Source: Arcticibacterium sp047623945 (GTDB taxonomy: Bacteria; Bacteroidota; Bacteroidia; Cytophagales; Spirosomataceae). Taken from it: a DNA stretch of 64,000 nucleotides. The notes below the pieces were generated by a model. That model saw only the letters and a program-made list of their open reading frames with translations, ran no database searches and was not told the DNA's origin. The first letter of the stretch is position 1, and each line of letters begins with the position of its first letter. Positions 18,601 through 27,475 of the stretch are shown in pieces. Position numbers and translations under genes: made by a program. Location of the stretch: assembly GCA_047623945.1 (NCBI GenBank), contig JBLHOT010000007.1, positions 1 through 64,000 on the forward strand, written 5' to 3'.

Positions 18601-19423
18601 AATTCCGAATGATAAGTTCGTTTATAGCACCTCGCTTTTGGGCGTTAGAATTTATAAAACGATTGGCCTTGACATGTACTACTTCATAGGCCTTATACAA
18701 ATCTTCAATAAAAGGTGTATCCGAATTAGAAAGCATAAATTTCACACCTTTTGTATGTAATTCATTGCATAAGTCCCTAAGCCTTATTTGCTCCTCTTTA
18801 TCAAAACCACCTTTAACGTAACCTGTGAAACTGGCACTTTTGGAAACAGGGTCATAGGGTGGATCAAAATAAACGAAGTCTCCCTTTTTGGCCGACTTTA
18901 CGGCCTCTTCAAAATCACCCCTAAATATACTTACATCACTGCTATTTAGATAGTCACTTACTGCCAGAATAGTGGCTTCATTCACAATGTTTGGTTTTTT
19001 ATACCTCCCAAAAGGAGAATTAAACTCCCCAGAACTATTGACTCTGTACAGTCCGTTGTAGCATGTTTTATTAAGATAAATAACTCTAGAGGCCTTCTTT
19101 ATATTTGATAATTTATGGAAGCCTTCTTTCCTATCCAATAACCTTAGGTCATAAAAATAGTCCGACTCATTCTTATGTTTCTTTAACTCTTTAATGAGTT
19201 CGTTCGGCTTGTCTTTAATACATTCATAAACGTTAACAAGCTCAGTATTGTAATCATTTATTACAGCCTTTTTCGGCTGTAAATCAAACAAAACAGCTCC
19301 ACCGCCAACAAAAGGCTCGAAGTAGGTAGAAAAAGTATCGGGTAGCATTTCTTTGATATAGGGCATCAGCTGCCTTTTGCCGCCGACCCACTTTAAGAAT
19401 GGTGCTACAGATTTATTTTTCAT
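18593..19423 (-). CDS. DNA adenine N6-methylase, Dam/DpnM type (D12 class)
   Basis: A 276-residue D12-class N6-adenine methyltransferase. Motif I is FLKWVGGKRQL followed by YFEPFVGGGAVLFDLQ, and the catalytic motif IV is FVYFDPPYDP. The stretch LNKTCYNGLYRVNSSGEFN is characteristic of Dam/DpnM enzymes that modify GATC. The frame opens at a TTG at 19441; I chose the ATG at 19423 (MKNKSVAPFLKW). The downstream nuclease gene overlaps its end by 8 bases, so the methylase is made first, as expected for a restriction-modification pair. Confidence 0.92.
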   Translation of the reverse strand: MKNKSVAPFLKWVGGKRQLMPYIKEMLPDTFSTYFEPFVGGGAVLFDLQPKKAVINDYNTELVNVYECIKDKPNELIKELKKHKNESDYFYDLRLLDRKEGFHKLSNIKKASRVIYLNKTCYNGLYRVNSSGEFNSPFGRYKKPNIVNEATILAVSDYLNSSDVSIFRGDFEEAVKSAKKGDFVYFDPPYDPVSKSASFTGYVKGGFDKEEQIRLRDLCNELHTKGVKFMLSNSDTPFIEDLYKAYEVVHVKANRFINSNAQKRGAINELIIRNYG

Positions 19424-19632
19424 ATAGATAAGAAAGCACAAAATAACACATTTGATTTTTATAAAACAGAATTTGAGCGAGCCCCTTTTTTCAAATTTGC
19501 ACTATACTTTTCCAGCTTTTGTAGGTAAAAAATAGCCAATAGACAAACATAGGCTTCTTTATGCCCTCATGGCTTTCGATGTTTCGTTTCAAATACCTAA
19601 TTTCACCGCCTAATAAACCTCAAACTATCTTT

Positions 19633-21045
19633 ATGTTAAGAATTTCTTCTTTCCTTTTATGTCTGGTAGTCTTTGCCAGTTGCTCTAGAAAATCGGGTAT
19701 AAAAACCGGAGGGCAGGAAAAAGACAAATTTGCCAGTTCAAGAGTTATATATGACCGTTACTGCTCTTCCTGCCACGGCGAAAAGGTAGAGGCTTTTGTG
19801 GACAGGAAATGGAAGCACGGAAATACAAAAGCCGAGATAATGACCAGCATTAGTGAAGGTTATATTGATAATGGCATGCCTATTTGGCGTAGCACCATCC
19901 AGCCTGAAGAGATTGAAAAGCTAGCTGATCTCATTGTCACAAGTCTTAGCACTGTAAACCAATACGATTTTGCCGAAATAGAAAAAACGGATACCTACAA
20001 GTCAAAAGGCATCACGGTTAAATTAGAAACCGTAGCAGAAGGATTAGAAGTGCCATGGGGAATGGCTTCCCTACCTAGCGGTGATTTACTGATAGCGGAT
20101 AGAAACGGTGACCTGTGGAAGGTAGCCTCGGACAAGTCTAAAGTAAAAATATCAGGCACTCCAGATGTTCTTTATGTAGGCCAAGGCGGTTTGTTTGAAG
20201 TAAAACTAGACCCCAAGTACAATGAAAATGGCTGGATATATTTGACGTATGCCAAGCATAAAAAAGAAACTGGTCGTGTGATGTCAACCACGGCTTTGGT
20301 AAGAGGTAAATTAAGTGGGAACACCTTTGTACAAAAAGAAGAGATTTATGAGGCTCTGCCTTATTTTCCTACCCGCCATCACTATGGTGCCAGAATGGTT
20401 TTTGACAATGACGGCTACCTCTTCGTTTCTGTGGGAGACCGTGGGGTACGAGAGAAAAACCCACAATCTTTAGAAAATCATGCCGGCAAAATTCATAGAA
20501 TAAGAGCGGACGGAAGTATTCCAGAAGATAATCCATTTTATAACACAGAGAACGCCGTAAAATCCATATGGAGCTATGGTCATAGAAACCCTCAGGGTTT
20601 AGATTATGACAAAGCTACAGGAACGCTGTGGGAGCACGAGCATGGCCCTAGAGGTGGCGATGAGCTTAATATCATTAAGAAAGGGGAAAACTTTGGGTGG
20701 CCTGTAATTTCCTACGGTATTAATTATGACGCTACTACTTTTACCGATATTACAGAAAAAGAAGGCATGACTCAGCCAGAACTTTATTGGCTGCCCTCTA
20801 TCGCACCGTGTGGGATGTCTTTCGTGACCTCTGACAAATATGGATCTTGGCAAGGGGACTTGTTAGCCGGTTCGCTGCGGTTTGACTATTTAAACCGGGT
20901 TAACCTTAAAGATAGTGCAGTGAAAGACCAAGAAAAACTTCTAATTAATATAGGAAGGCTTAGAAATGTGGTTCAAGCAGACGACGGCTTCATTTATGTA
21001 GGAGTAGAAGATCCAGGAGTAGTTTATAGATTAATGCCTCAATAG
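19633..21045 (+). CDS. Cytochrome c / PQQ-type soluble aldose dehydrogenase fusion, lipoprotein
   Basis: This 470-residue exported enzyme begins with a lipoprotein signal (MLRISSFLLCLVVFASC). A small cytochrome c domain follows, with haem motif CSSCH and the distal methionine in GMPIWRSTIQPEEIEKL. After it comes a six-bladed glucose/sorbosone dehydrogenase propeller: EVPWGMASLPSGDLLIADR, RHHYGARMVFDNDGYLFVSV, SYGHRNPQGLDYD and HEHGPRGGDELNIIKKGENF. The propeller family binds PQQ and Ca, and the haem would pass electrons on. The ATG at 19633 was chosen over 19561 because it starts the lipobox signal. Confidence 0.9.
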   Translation: MLRISSFLLCLVVFASCSRKSGIKTGGQEKDKFASSRVIYDRYCSSCHGEKVEAFVDRKWKHGNTKAEIMTSISEGYIDNGMPIWRSTIQPEEIEKLADLIVTSLSTVNQYDFAEIEKTDTYKSKGITVKLETVAEGLEVPWGMASLPSGDLLIADRNGDLWKVASDKSKVKISGTPDVLYVGQGGLFEVKLDPKYNENGWIYLTYAKHKKETGRVMSTTALVRGKLSGNTFVQKEEIYEALPYFPTRHHYGARMVFDNDGYLFVSVGDRGVREKNPQSLENHAGKIHRIRADGSIPEDNPFYNTENAVKSIWSYGHRNPQGLDYDKATGTLWEHEHGPRGGDELNIIKKGENFGWPVISYGINYDATTFTDITEKEGMTQPELYWLPSIAPCGMSFVTSDKYGSWQGDLLAGSLRFDYLNRVNLKDSAVKDQEKLLINIGRLRNVVQADDGFIYVGVEDPGVVYRLMPQ

Positions 21046-21101
21046 ATCTCAATATTTGACCTTTAGAATACCTAAATATCACCTCTTGGTGAAACCCTGA
21101 C

Positions 21102-22061
21102 ATGAAAAAAGTACTTGTAATGCTATGCCTTGGAATTTCTCTTCAGCTGAGTGCTCAAGATTGGAAAACCATTCAAACGCCTACAGAAACTACAGCCAGA
21201 AGTGAAAACTCTGTCGTGGCTATCGGTAGTAAAATCTATCTCTTTGGTGGTAGAGGCATGAAGCCGATGGAAGTTTATGACACAAAAACTAACACTTGGG
21301 AAACTAGAGGTGGCTTGCCTTTAGAAATTCATCATTTCCAGGCCGCCACTTACAAGGGCGAAATATATGTGGCGGGTGCCTTAAGCGGGCCGTTTCCTCA
21401 TGAAATCCCGATTCCTAACATCTATATCTATAATCCAGAAAAAGATGAGTGGCGTAAAGGAGACGAAATACCAAGAAAAAGAGGTGCCGCAGGTTGTTTT
21501 GTTTACAAAGACAAAATTTACATGGTCAATGGTATCCAAGATGGACACTGGGATGGTCACGTGAGTTGGTTTGACGAATACGACCCTGAAACTGGAACTT
21601 GGAGAGAGCTACCAGATTCACCACATCCAAGAGACCATATCAATGTAGGTATGGTTAAAAGTAAATTAGTAGTGGCCGCCGGCAGAAGATCTAGCCATAA
21701 AGATGGTAACACGTTCGCTTTAGTATCTCCTTATACAGATGTATATGATTTCAAAACTAACGCTTGGACGACAGTAGTAGACCAAAATATTCCTACAATG
21801 CGTGCTGGAATTGGGGCCATTACATTAGGACAAAAAGTCTATTTCATTGGTGGCGAAGGCCCAGCTCAAAAAGAAGCTCATGACGAAGTTGAAGCTTTTA
21901 ATGTTAAAACCATGTCTTGGGAAATTATGCCAAGCCTAAATCAAGGGAGACATGGAATTGGAGCCACCAAGGTGGGGGAAAACATTTACGTTTCTTCTGG
22001 AGTATCTGTCAGAGGCGGCAGACCTGAACTTAACAGCATGGAGTGCCTAGGCTGTAAATAA
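21102..22061 (+). CDS. Exported Kelch-repeat beta-propeller protein
   Basis: A 319-residue protein with signal peptide MKKVLVMLCLGISLQLSAQ followed by about six Kelch repeats. Each has the double-glycine and Tyr/Trp pattern, for example KIYLFGGRGMKPMEVYD then NTWETRGGLPLEIHHFQAA, EIYVAGALSG, and KVYFIGGEGP. It would fold as a beta-propeller in the periplasm or outside. It is 56 bases downstream of the PQQ-type dehydrogenase gene and could share its transcript. A strong terminator follows. Sialate-epimerase-type propellers look similar, but I cannot assign an activity. Confidence 0.85.
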   Translation: MKKVLVMLCLGISLQLSAQDWKTIQTPTETTARSENSVVAIGSKIYLFGGRGMKPMEVYDTKTNTWETRGGLPLEIHHFQAATYKGEIYVAGALSGPFPHEIPIPNIYIYNPEKDEWRKGDEIPRKRGAAGCFVYKDKIYMVNGIQDGHWDGHVSWFDEYDPETGTWRELPDSPHPRDHINVGMVKSKLVVAAGRRSSHKDGNTFALVSPYTDVYDFKTNAWTTVVDQNIPTMRAGIGAITLGQKVYFIGGEGPAQKEAHDEVEAFNVKTMSWEIMPSLNQGRHGIGATKVGENIYVSSGVSVRGGRPELNSMECLGCK

Positions 22062-22080
22062 ATCGAATGCATGTAGCTTT

Positions 22081-22115
22081 AAGGGCTGAGAATCTGATAG
22101 TTTCTCAGCCTTTTT
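22081..22115 (+). terminator. Rho-independent terminator after Kelch gene
   Basis: The arms GGCTGAGAA (22084-22092) and TTCTCAGCC (22102-22110) pair perfectly around a 9-base loop and are followed by TTTTT. It lies 20 bases beyond the Kelch stop codon and shortly before the next gene, so it separates the two. Confidence 0.88.
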
Positions 22116-22136
22116 CAATCTCCAATATCGAAAATT

Positions 22137-22613
22137 ATGACGAAGTTTCTTTTTGCCTTTTTATTCCTTTTCGGAATCAATAATGGCTTTGCTCAAAAAA
22201 CTGCTAACGAGCAGGCCTTGAAAGACCTCATTCAAAACTCCTTTGATGACATCTTCAGTGCCCATAACAAAGAATCGGTGTCTAACTATTATACAGACGA
22301 CTTTCTTCTCTTAGAAGCTGGCGTAGTTTGGAACATAGATTCTGTGAATTACTATTTAGACCGAGCTAAAATTAGAACACAAAAAGTGGAACGTGTAAAT
22401 TCTTTTGACTTTTTCCAAGTCAAAATCAAAGGAAAAAGAGGCTGGATAGCTTATCAAAACTACGCCGACATCATCATTGATGGAAAAGTGGTTAGCAAAC
22501 TTCACTGGCTCGAAAGTGGTACAGCCATTAAAACCAAGAGAGGCTGGAGACTAGACATGCTGCACTCCACACGGGTGAAAGACTTGTCTTATAACGTCTC
22601 TAAAAACCACTGA
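22137..22613 (+). CDS. Exported SnoaL/NTF2-like (DUF4440-type) protein
   Basis: A 158-residue protein with signal peptide (MTKFLFAFLFLFGINNGFAQ) and a single NTF2-like fold. The pattern is LIQNSFDDIFSAHNKESVSN, then YYTDDFLLLEAGVVWN and, near the end, GTAIKTKRGWRLDMLHST. Such domains act as small-molecule binding or processing modules, and the ligand is unknown here. It lies after the Kelch terminator and 171 bases ahead of the SNF2 helicase, so it is probably its own unit. Confidence 0.82.
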   Translation: MTKFLFAFLFLFGINNGFAQKTANEQALKDLIQNSFDDIFSAHNKESVSNYYTDDFLLLEAGVVWNIDSVNYYLDRAKIRTQKVERVNSFDFFQVKIKGKRGWIAYQNYADIIIDGKVVSKLHWLESGTAIKTKRGWRLDMLHSTRVKDLSYNVSKNH

Positions 22614-22784
22614 CATTCATAGGCTTCTGATCAAGCGGGTTCCGGTCTTTTATCTCCTAAAGAGTAAAATACAACCCACTTGTTGATAACTAAATTTGCT
22701 CACCCAAATCGCCCTCATTAAATTAGAAGTTTATTAAACTCTGATTGTAGAGCTCATTCCTTATTAAGCTCTCTTAATGTTAAC

Positions 22785-25718
22785 ATGAAGGTATCGCCCT
22801 TAGAGCCATTTCAAATAGTGTACTCGCTTTTCCAGCATCAATATTTGGGCTACCTCTTTGAGTCCTACATGGTGCAGCTTAATCAGCGAGGAGAGCTTAC
22901 CTATGCCCTTCAGAACGTTTCTTCTAAGAATATTAAGGAGTTTTCGGATGGAATTAACTCCGTCGATATTGAATTGGTAAAACTGATGGATGCCATTCAA
23001 CAGGACACTATTCTTAAAAAATTCAACCCTAAAAAACTAAAATCCTTTGACTATTTCAATAAGGTTTTTGGTAATGAAAAACCTGATTTAGGTATGCAGG
23101 CGGCCATTGAAGAATATTTAAATAAGTACAGAGGTCAAATATTACCCAAGCTCATTGGTAAGCGTTTTTTTATCATGAGTGATGATGGCGATGCCACAAA
23201 AACGGAAGTAGAAGTTACTGCCGAGCAGACTAAGGTTTATCTGAATTTTGAACGTTACTCAGACCACACTATCTACTACCCCATCTTAAAATGTGCAGGT
23301 GAAAAAGTAAAACTGCAGCATGTAGGAGCTCAATTATTAAGTGACACGCCAGCGTTCCTACTCAGTCAAGGGAAACTGCATTACTTTGAGGATAATTTAG
23401 ATGGCAAAAAACTAAAACCCTTCTTTGATAAAAACAATATTAGAATAGAGAGACGTCTAGAGAAAACCTACTTCAGGAAGTTTGTTGGGCCACTTATTGC
23501 CCAGTTTAATGTCTTTGGCCGAGGGGAAGGCTTTACTATAACAGAAGAGAAGGAGTCGGCCTCACCTGTAATTACCATTAGCGAAATAGGCCAAGCCACC
23601 GTAGTCTTAAACCTTTTTGATAAACCTCAAAAGAACAAAGATGCCGCTGAAAAAATAAACCTAGATTTGAATTTCACCTACGGAAATTCCACATTCAGGT
23701 TTGACAGTTTAGCCGCCAGTGCCTATGTCAATGTAGAAGAAGTGGGCGAAGACTGGGTTTTTCATAAAGTAAGTAGAGACTTAGCCTACGAAAAAAACAT
23801 TATTGACCTTATAAAAGAGTTGGGCCAGAATCTAATTCATGGAAGAAAAACCCTCGCTAAAAATGCTGGATTTACTTGGTTACAGAAAAATGCTGAGGCA
23901 CTTGAGACGGCAGGAATTGAAGTAAAACAAGCCCCTGGTTCTGAAAAACAGTATCACTTGGGTACCTCTTCCATAGAAGTAAGTATTGAAGAAAACAGCG
24001 ATTGGTTTGATATTAAAACCAAAGTTCAGTTTGGTTCTTTTGAAATAGCATTTTTAAAACTTCGAGAACTTGTTTTAGCCAATATCAGGGAATTTAAGCT
24101 ACCCAATGGACAAATAGCCGTTATTCCAGAAGAGTGGTTTATACGTTATCACGAACTTTTTACCCTGACAGATATTGGTGAAGATGCCGAACTAATTCTT
24201 AAAAAACACCATATAGATCTGGTTCAAAACTTAGGTGAAGAAGGACTAGCGAATACGATTATAGGTCGTAAACTTCAAGGTCTCAATAATTTTGAAGAAA
24301 TAAGAACTTACAGCATTCCAGAGAACTTCAGGGGTACGCTTAGACCTTACCAAAAGGCCGGTTTCGACTGGATAAACTTTTTAAGAGACTTCAATTTAGG
24401 AGGCTGTCTAGCAGACGACATGGGTCTAGGAAAAACGGTTATGACCTTGGCCTTTTTGCAGGCCTTGAAAAATGACGGCGTAAAAAACCCCACCCTGCTG
24501 GCCATGCCTACTTCCCTCATTTACAATTGGGAAAAAGAATCTGAAAGGTTTACACCTGAGCTTAAAATATTAATTCATACAGGAAGTGCCAGAAAAAAAT
24601 CAACCGAGCACTTCAAAGATTATGATCTCATCTTAACTTCTTATGGTGTACTCAGGTTGGATGTGAAGTTTATGGAGAACTTCAGGTTTGAATATGTCAT
24701 ATTGGATGAGTCTCAAGCGATAAAAAATCCAAGTTCCAATATCTCAAAATCTGTAAGATTGCTAAACTGTAGAAATCGGCTTATTCTAACAGGAACGCCA
24801 TTAGAAAATAGCACGATGGACCTCTGGAGTCAGATGACGTTTATAAATCCAGGACTTCTAGGTTCGCAGTCCTATTTTAAAGATAAATACCAGCTACCAA
24901 TCGAGAAAAAGCATGACAACGTGGCTCTTAAAAAACTCTATGCTAAGATAAAGCCCTTTATGCTAAGGAGGCATAAGTCACAAGTAGCTACCGAGTTACC
25001 AGAAAAAATAGAGAGTGTACAGTACTGCGATATGTCCGAGGCACAAGAAAAAATATATGAAGAAACCAAAGCCTATTATAGGAATATGATCATTGATCAT
25101 ATTCAGGAAAAAGGTATTAATAAATCTCAATTCGTGGTGCTCCAGGGACTTTCAAAATTGAGGCAGATGGCCAATAACCCGCTCATGCTAGACCCAGAAT
25201 ACGAAGGCGACTCTGGCAAAGATTCTGATGTAATCCATAAGCTTAATAGCATCATAGAATCAGGGTCAAAAGTGTTAATATTTAGTCAATTCGTTAAACA
25301 TCTAACCATTATTCGGAAGTACTTGTATGACAATGACATAAAGCATGCCTACTTAGACGGATCTACTAAAAAGCGAGAAGCAGAAGTTGATAAATTTCAG
25401 AATGATCCAGAAATTCAAGTCTTCCTTATTTCTTTAAAAGCAGGAGGCGTGGGCCTTAACCTTACTGCCGCTGAGTATGTCTTCTTGCTAGACCCTTGGT
25501 GGAATCCAGCTATTGAGGCCCAAGCCGTAGATAGAGCACATAGAATAGGCCAGAAAAACACAGTCTTCACTTACAAATTTATTAGTAGAAATACGGTTGA
25601 AGAAAAGATTTTAGCTCTCCAGAATAAAAAGAAGAGACTTTTCGACGATTTAATAACGACGGAGGAAACATTCACGAAGTCTTTAAGCCAAGACGACATC
25701 ATGAACCTCTTGGAATAG
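22785..25718 (+). CDS. SNF2-family DEAD/DEAH-box helicase
   Basis: A 977-residue SWI2/SNF2 ATPase. The N-terminal 500 residues are a Bacteroidota-type region with no SWIM zinc motif visible. The helicase core follows: Walker A in LADDMGLGKTVMTLAFLQAL (about residue 545), motif II DESQ rather than the usual DEAH, motif III LTGTPLENS, and the C-terminal RecA lobe with SLKAGGVGLNLTAAEYVFLL, DPWWNPAIEAQAVDRAHRIG. It moves along double-stranded DNA to remodel protein-DNA complexes. No methylase or nuclease partner is adjacent, so I do not call it a defence gene. Confidence 0.92.
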   Translation: MKVSPLEPFQIVYSLFQHQYLGYLFESYMVQLNQRGELTYALQNVSSKNIKEFSDGINSVDIELVKLMDAIQQDTILKKFNPKKLKSFDYFNKVFGNEKPDLGMQAAIEEYLNKYRGQILPKLIGKRFFIMSDDGDATKTEVEVTAEQTKVYLNFERYSDHTIYYPILKCAGEKVKLQHVGAQLLSDTPAFLLSQGKLHYFEDNLDGKKLKPFFDKNNIRIERRLEKTYFRKFVGPLIAQFNVFGRGEGFTITEEKESASPVITISEIGQATVVLNLFDKPQKNKDAAEKINLDLNFTYGNSTFRFDSLAASAYVNVEEVGEDWVFHKVSRDLAYEKNIIDLIKELGQNLIHGRKTLAKNAGFTWLQKNAEALETAGIEVKQAPGSEKQYHLGTSSIEVSIEENSDWFDIKTKVQFGSFEIAFLKLRELVLANIREFKLPNGQIAVIPEEWFIRYHELFTLTDIGEDAELILKKHHIDLVQNLGEEGLANTIIGRKLQGLNNFEEIRTYSIPENFRGTLRPYQKAGFDWINFLRDFNLGGCLADDMGLGKTVMTLAFLQALKNDGVKNPTLLAMPTSLIYNWEKESERFTPELKILIHTGSARKKSTEHFKDYDLILTSYGVLRLDVKFMENFRFEYVILDESQAIKNPSSNISKSVRLLNCRNRLILTGTPLENSTMDLWSQMTFINPGLLGSQSYFKDKYQLPIEKKHDNVALKKLYAKIKPFMLRRHKSQVATELPEKIESVQYCDMSEAQEKIYEETKAYYRNMIIDHIQEKGINKSQFVVLQGLSKLRQMANNPLMLDPEYEGDSGKDSDVIHKLNSIIESGSKVLIFSQFVKHLTIIRKYLYDNDIKHAYLDGSTKKREAEVDKFQNDPEIQVFLISLKAGGVGLNLTAAEYVFLLDPWWNPAIEAQAVDRAHRIGQKNTVFTYKFISRNTVEEKILALQNKKKRLFDDLITTEETFTKSLSQDDIMNLLE

Positions 25719-25720
25719 GA

Positions 25721-25752
25721 AAAGCCCAAAGGCTAAATTCCTCTGGGCTCTC
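25721..25752. terminator. Convergent terminator between SNF2 gene and TIM-barrel gene
   Basis: AGCCCA (25723-25728) pairs with TGGGCT (25744-25749) across a 15-base loop. On the minus strand the arm is followed by TTTTCC. It lies between two converging genes and may serve both. Confidence 0.55.
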
Positions 25753-25772
25753 TAAAAATCTTTTAGCTTAGA

Positions 25773-26627
25773 TTAGAAGACCAATTTCTTCATGAACTCG
25801 GCATCATTTCCCATGCTCGTAATACTATCTACAGGGTACTGCTCCTGCTCAACTAAGTAATACTTCATACCATTATCCATAGCCACTCGTAATAGTTTAG
25901 CGTAGTCTATAACACCATCAGCCAAATCTGTTTGCTTTGGTTTTTTCTTACTACCGACAGGCTCAATATTAATTAATTGCTTCACATGGCATAACTCGTA
26001 ACGGCTACCAAACTCTTTTAAGTGAACCATTGAGTTTTCACCTGCCGCTTCAGACCAACAAATATCCAATTCAAAACAAACTTTAGAAGGGTCTGTGTTA
26101 TCTAAAAGGACCTTTTGTCCTTTTAAACCACTCACAAATGCAAAAGAATAAGAGTGATTATGATAGCCAAATTTAATGCCGTGTTTATTACAAATATCTC
26201 CAGCGGCATTAAATCTATCTGCCACTCTTTTCCAAGCATCCATGTCAGGCTGCATGCCTATGTAGGGACAAAGCATGTATTCTAGGCCAGCTTCAGCAGC
26301 TTTAGCCGCCATATCCTCTGTAATACCATCCATACCCATGTGCGTGCTTACCATTCTCACACCCAAGTCGCCTAAAAAGGACTTACACTCGGTTGGACTC
26401 ATGCCCCAAAAAGGATCATTGCTATAGCTTTCAAAAAGGGAATATCCCATTTTTGCCAACTTAGTCATCGTGCCTTTGGCATCTTTCGGCATTAAGTCTC
26501 TAACGCTGTATAGTTGGCATCCAAAATCATCAACAGTACCTATAGGCATATTGGCAAATGCTCTTCCAGACAACAAAGCCAAACTTAAGGCAGAGCCTCC
26601 TTTAACAATAAACTTTCTTCTATTCAT
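25773..26627 (-). CDS. Tat-exported sugar phosphate isomerase/epimerase-like TIM barrel
   Basis: A 284-residue xylose isomerase-like barrel with a twin-arginine signal (MNRRKFIVKGGSALSLALLS). Metal ligands are visible as FGYHNHSYSF, VCFELDICWSEAAG (Asp), YELCHVKQL (His) and KYYLVEQEQYP (Glu). Folding before export by Tat is usual for this group, which is common in Bacteroidota and Planctomycetes. I chose the ATG at 26627 because the longer frame begins at a TTG and adds only two residues. Its substrate is probably a sugar or cyclitol derivative, not assigned. Confidence 0.88.
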   Translation of the reverse strand: MNRRKFIVKGGSALSLALLSGRAFANMPIGTVDDFGCQLYSVRDLMPKDAKGTMTKLAKMGYSLFESYSNDPFWGMSPTECKSFLGDLGVRMVSTHMGMDGITEDMAAKAAEAGLEYMLCPYIGMQPDMDAWKRVADRFNAAGDICNKHGIKFGYHNHSYSFAFVSGLKGQKVLLDNTDPSKVCFELDICWSEAAGENSMVHLKEFGSRYELCHVKQLINIEPVGSKKKPKQTDLADGVIDYAKLLRVAMDNGMKYYLVEQEQYPVDSITSMGNDAEFMKKLVF

Positions 26628-26705
26628 TTTCAATGGGTCTAAATTCAGTGATTTTATAATTGAAACTTAAATGTAACTTTAATTTTGGATTGAGTTTATA
26701 AAGAC

Positions 26706-26735
26706 TTGTTCCTAAAGTCACCCCGTTTATCTTTG
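26706..26735 (+). promoter_or_regulatory. Bacteroidota-type promoter of the crtA-like gene
   Basis: TTG at 26706-26708, a spacer of exactly 19 bases and TATCTTTG (26728-26735) match the Bacteroidota consensus TTG-N19-TAnnTTTG. The crtA-like ATG is 30 bases further on. Confidence 0.7.
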
Positions 26736-26764
26736 TTAAGCTATCAATTCAGTAATTACTCAAC

Positions 26765-27475
26765 ATGCCAAAGCTCCAAATCACTACCTTAACTCTCATG
26801 AAATACGACTCCGTATGGGGAAAGTTTTGGGCCTTTTGTATGATGCTTTTTGCTCACCTTTTTCTATTTAAGGAGAACGGCCAAACCTTCTATAAACTCT
26901 TAGGAAGTGGTCGAGGACTTGGATTTAGCCCCTGGCCAGATTGGTCTAGGTATGCCGTTTTGCAAGTTTGGGAATCGGAAGAAGCGGCCAAGGACTTCCT
27001 GAAAAATTCTTTGCTTATTAAAAGCTATAAAAGGCAGTCTAAAGAAACTTACACCGTCTTCCTTAAAAGCATTAAAGCCCATGGAAAGTGGTCTGGTAAG
27101 GCCCCGTTTATTACGAGTGAAGAGTTAGATACTTTAAATCCTTATGTTGCTGTAATTACGCGAGCTATGATTAGGCCATCGAAATTACGTCGTTTTTGGG
27201 CTTATGTGCCTGAATCCCAAAAGCCCATTAAAGCCGCTTCTGGCCTAATTTATACCAAAGGAATTGGTGAAGTCCCTTTTCTTCAAATGGCTACTTTTAG
27301 TATCTGGAACTCCGTAGAAGATTTAAATGACTTTGCTTACAAAAGCCGAGAGCATAAAGAGGCGATTAAACTTACTAAAGAATTAGACTGGTACTCGGAA
27401 GAGCTTTTTGCCAGATTTCAACCTTATAAAACAGAAGGCACGTGGGAAGGTAGAGATTTACTTAATTTCTCATGA
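26765..27475 (+). CDS. crtA: Spheroidene monooxygenase (CrtA)-like carotenoid ketolase
   Basis: A 236-residue protein of the CrtA family, haem-dependent oxygenases that introduce a keto group at C-2 of acyclic carotenoids. Two half-motifs are visible: GSGRGLGFSPWPDWSRYAVL then QVWES near residue 75, and LQMATFSIWNSVEDLNDFAY near residue 180. It points towards the carotenoid genes, and its end overlaps the end of crtY by 14 bases. A clear promoter precedes it. The family assignment is fairly safe. The actual product could instead be another oxidised carotenoid, since the downstream genes make cyclic pigments. Confidence 0.78.
   Translation: MPKLQITTLTLMKYDSVWGKFWAFCMMLFAHLFLFKENGQTFYKLLGSGRGLGFSPWPDWSRYAVLQVWESEEAAKDFLKNSLLIKSYKRQSKETYTVFLKSIKAHGKWSGKAPFITSEELDTLNPYVAVITRAMIRPSKLRRFWAYVPESQKPIKAASGLIYTKGIGEVPFLQMATFSIWNSVEDLNDFAYKSREHKEAIKLTKELDWYSEELFARFQPYKTEGTWEGRDLLNFS

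Noticed and set aside
16543..19423. AMP nucleosidase as an effector of a defence island with the restriction-modification pair
   Set aside because: The nucleosidase is the common housekeeping form of Bacteroidota and converges on, rather than joins, the restriction operon.
22691..22698. TAAATTTG promoter -7 element ahead of the SNF2 gene
   Set aside because: It fits the -7 consensus but has no -33 TTG at the right spacing and lies over 85 bases from the ATG.
22785..25718. SNF2 helicase as part of a DISARM or similar phage-defence system
   Set aside because: No partner methylase, DUF1998 or nuclease gene lies next to it; the neighbours are ordinary exported proteins.
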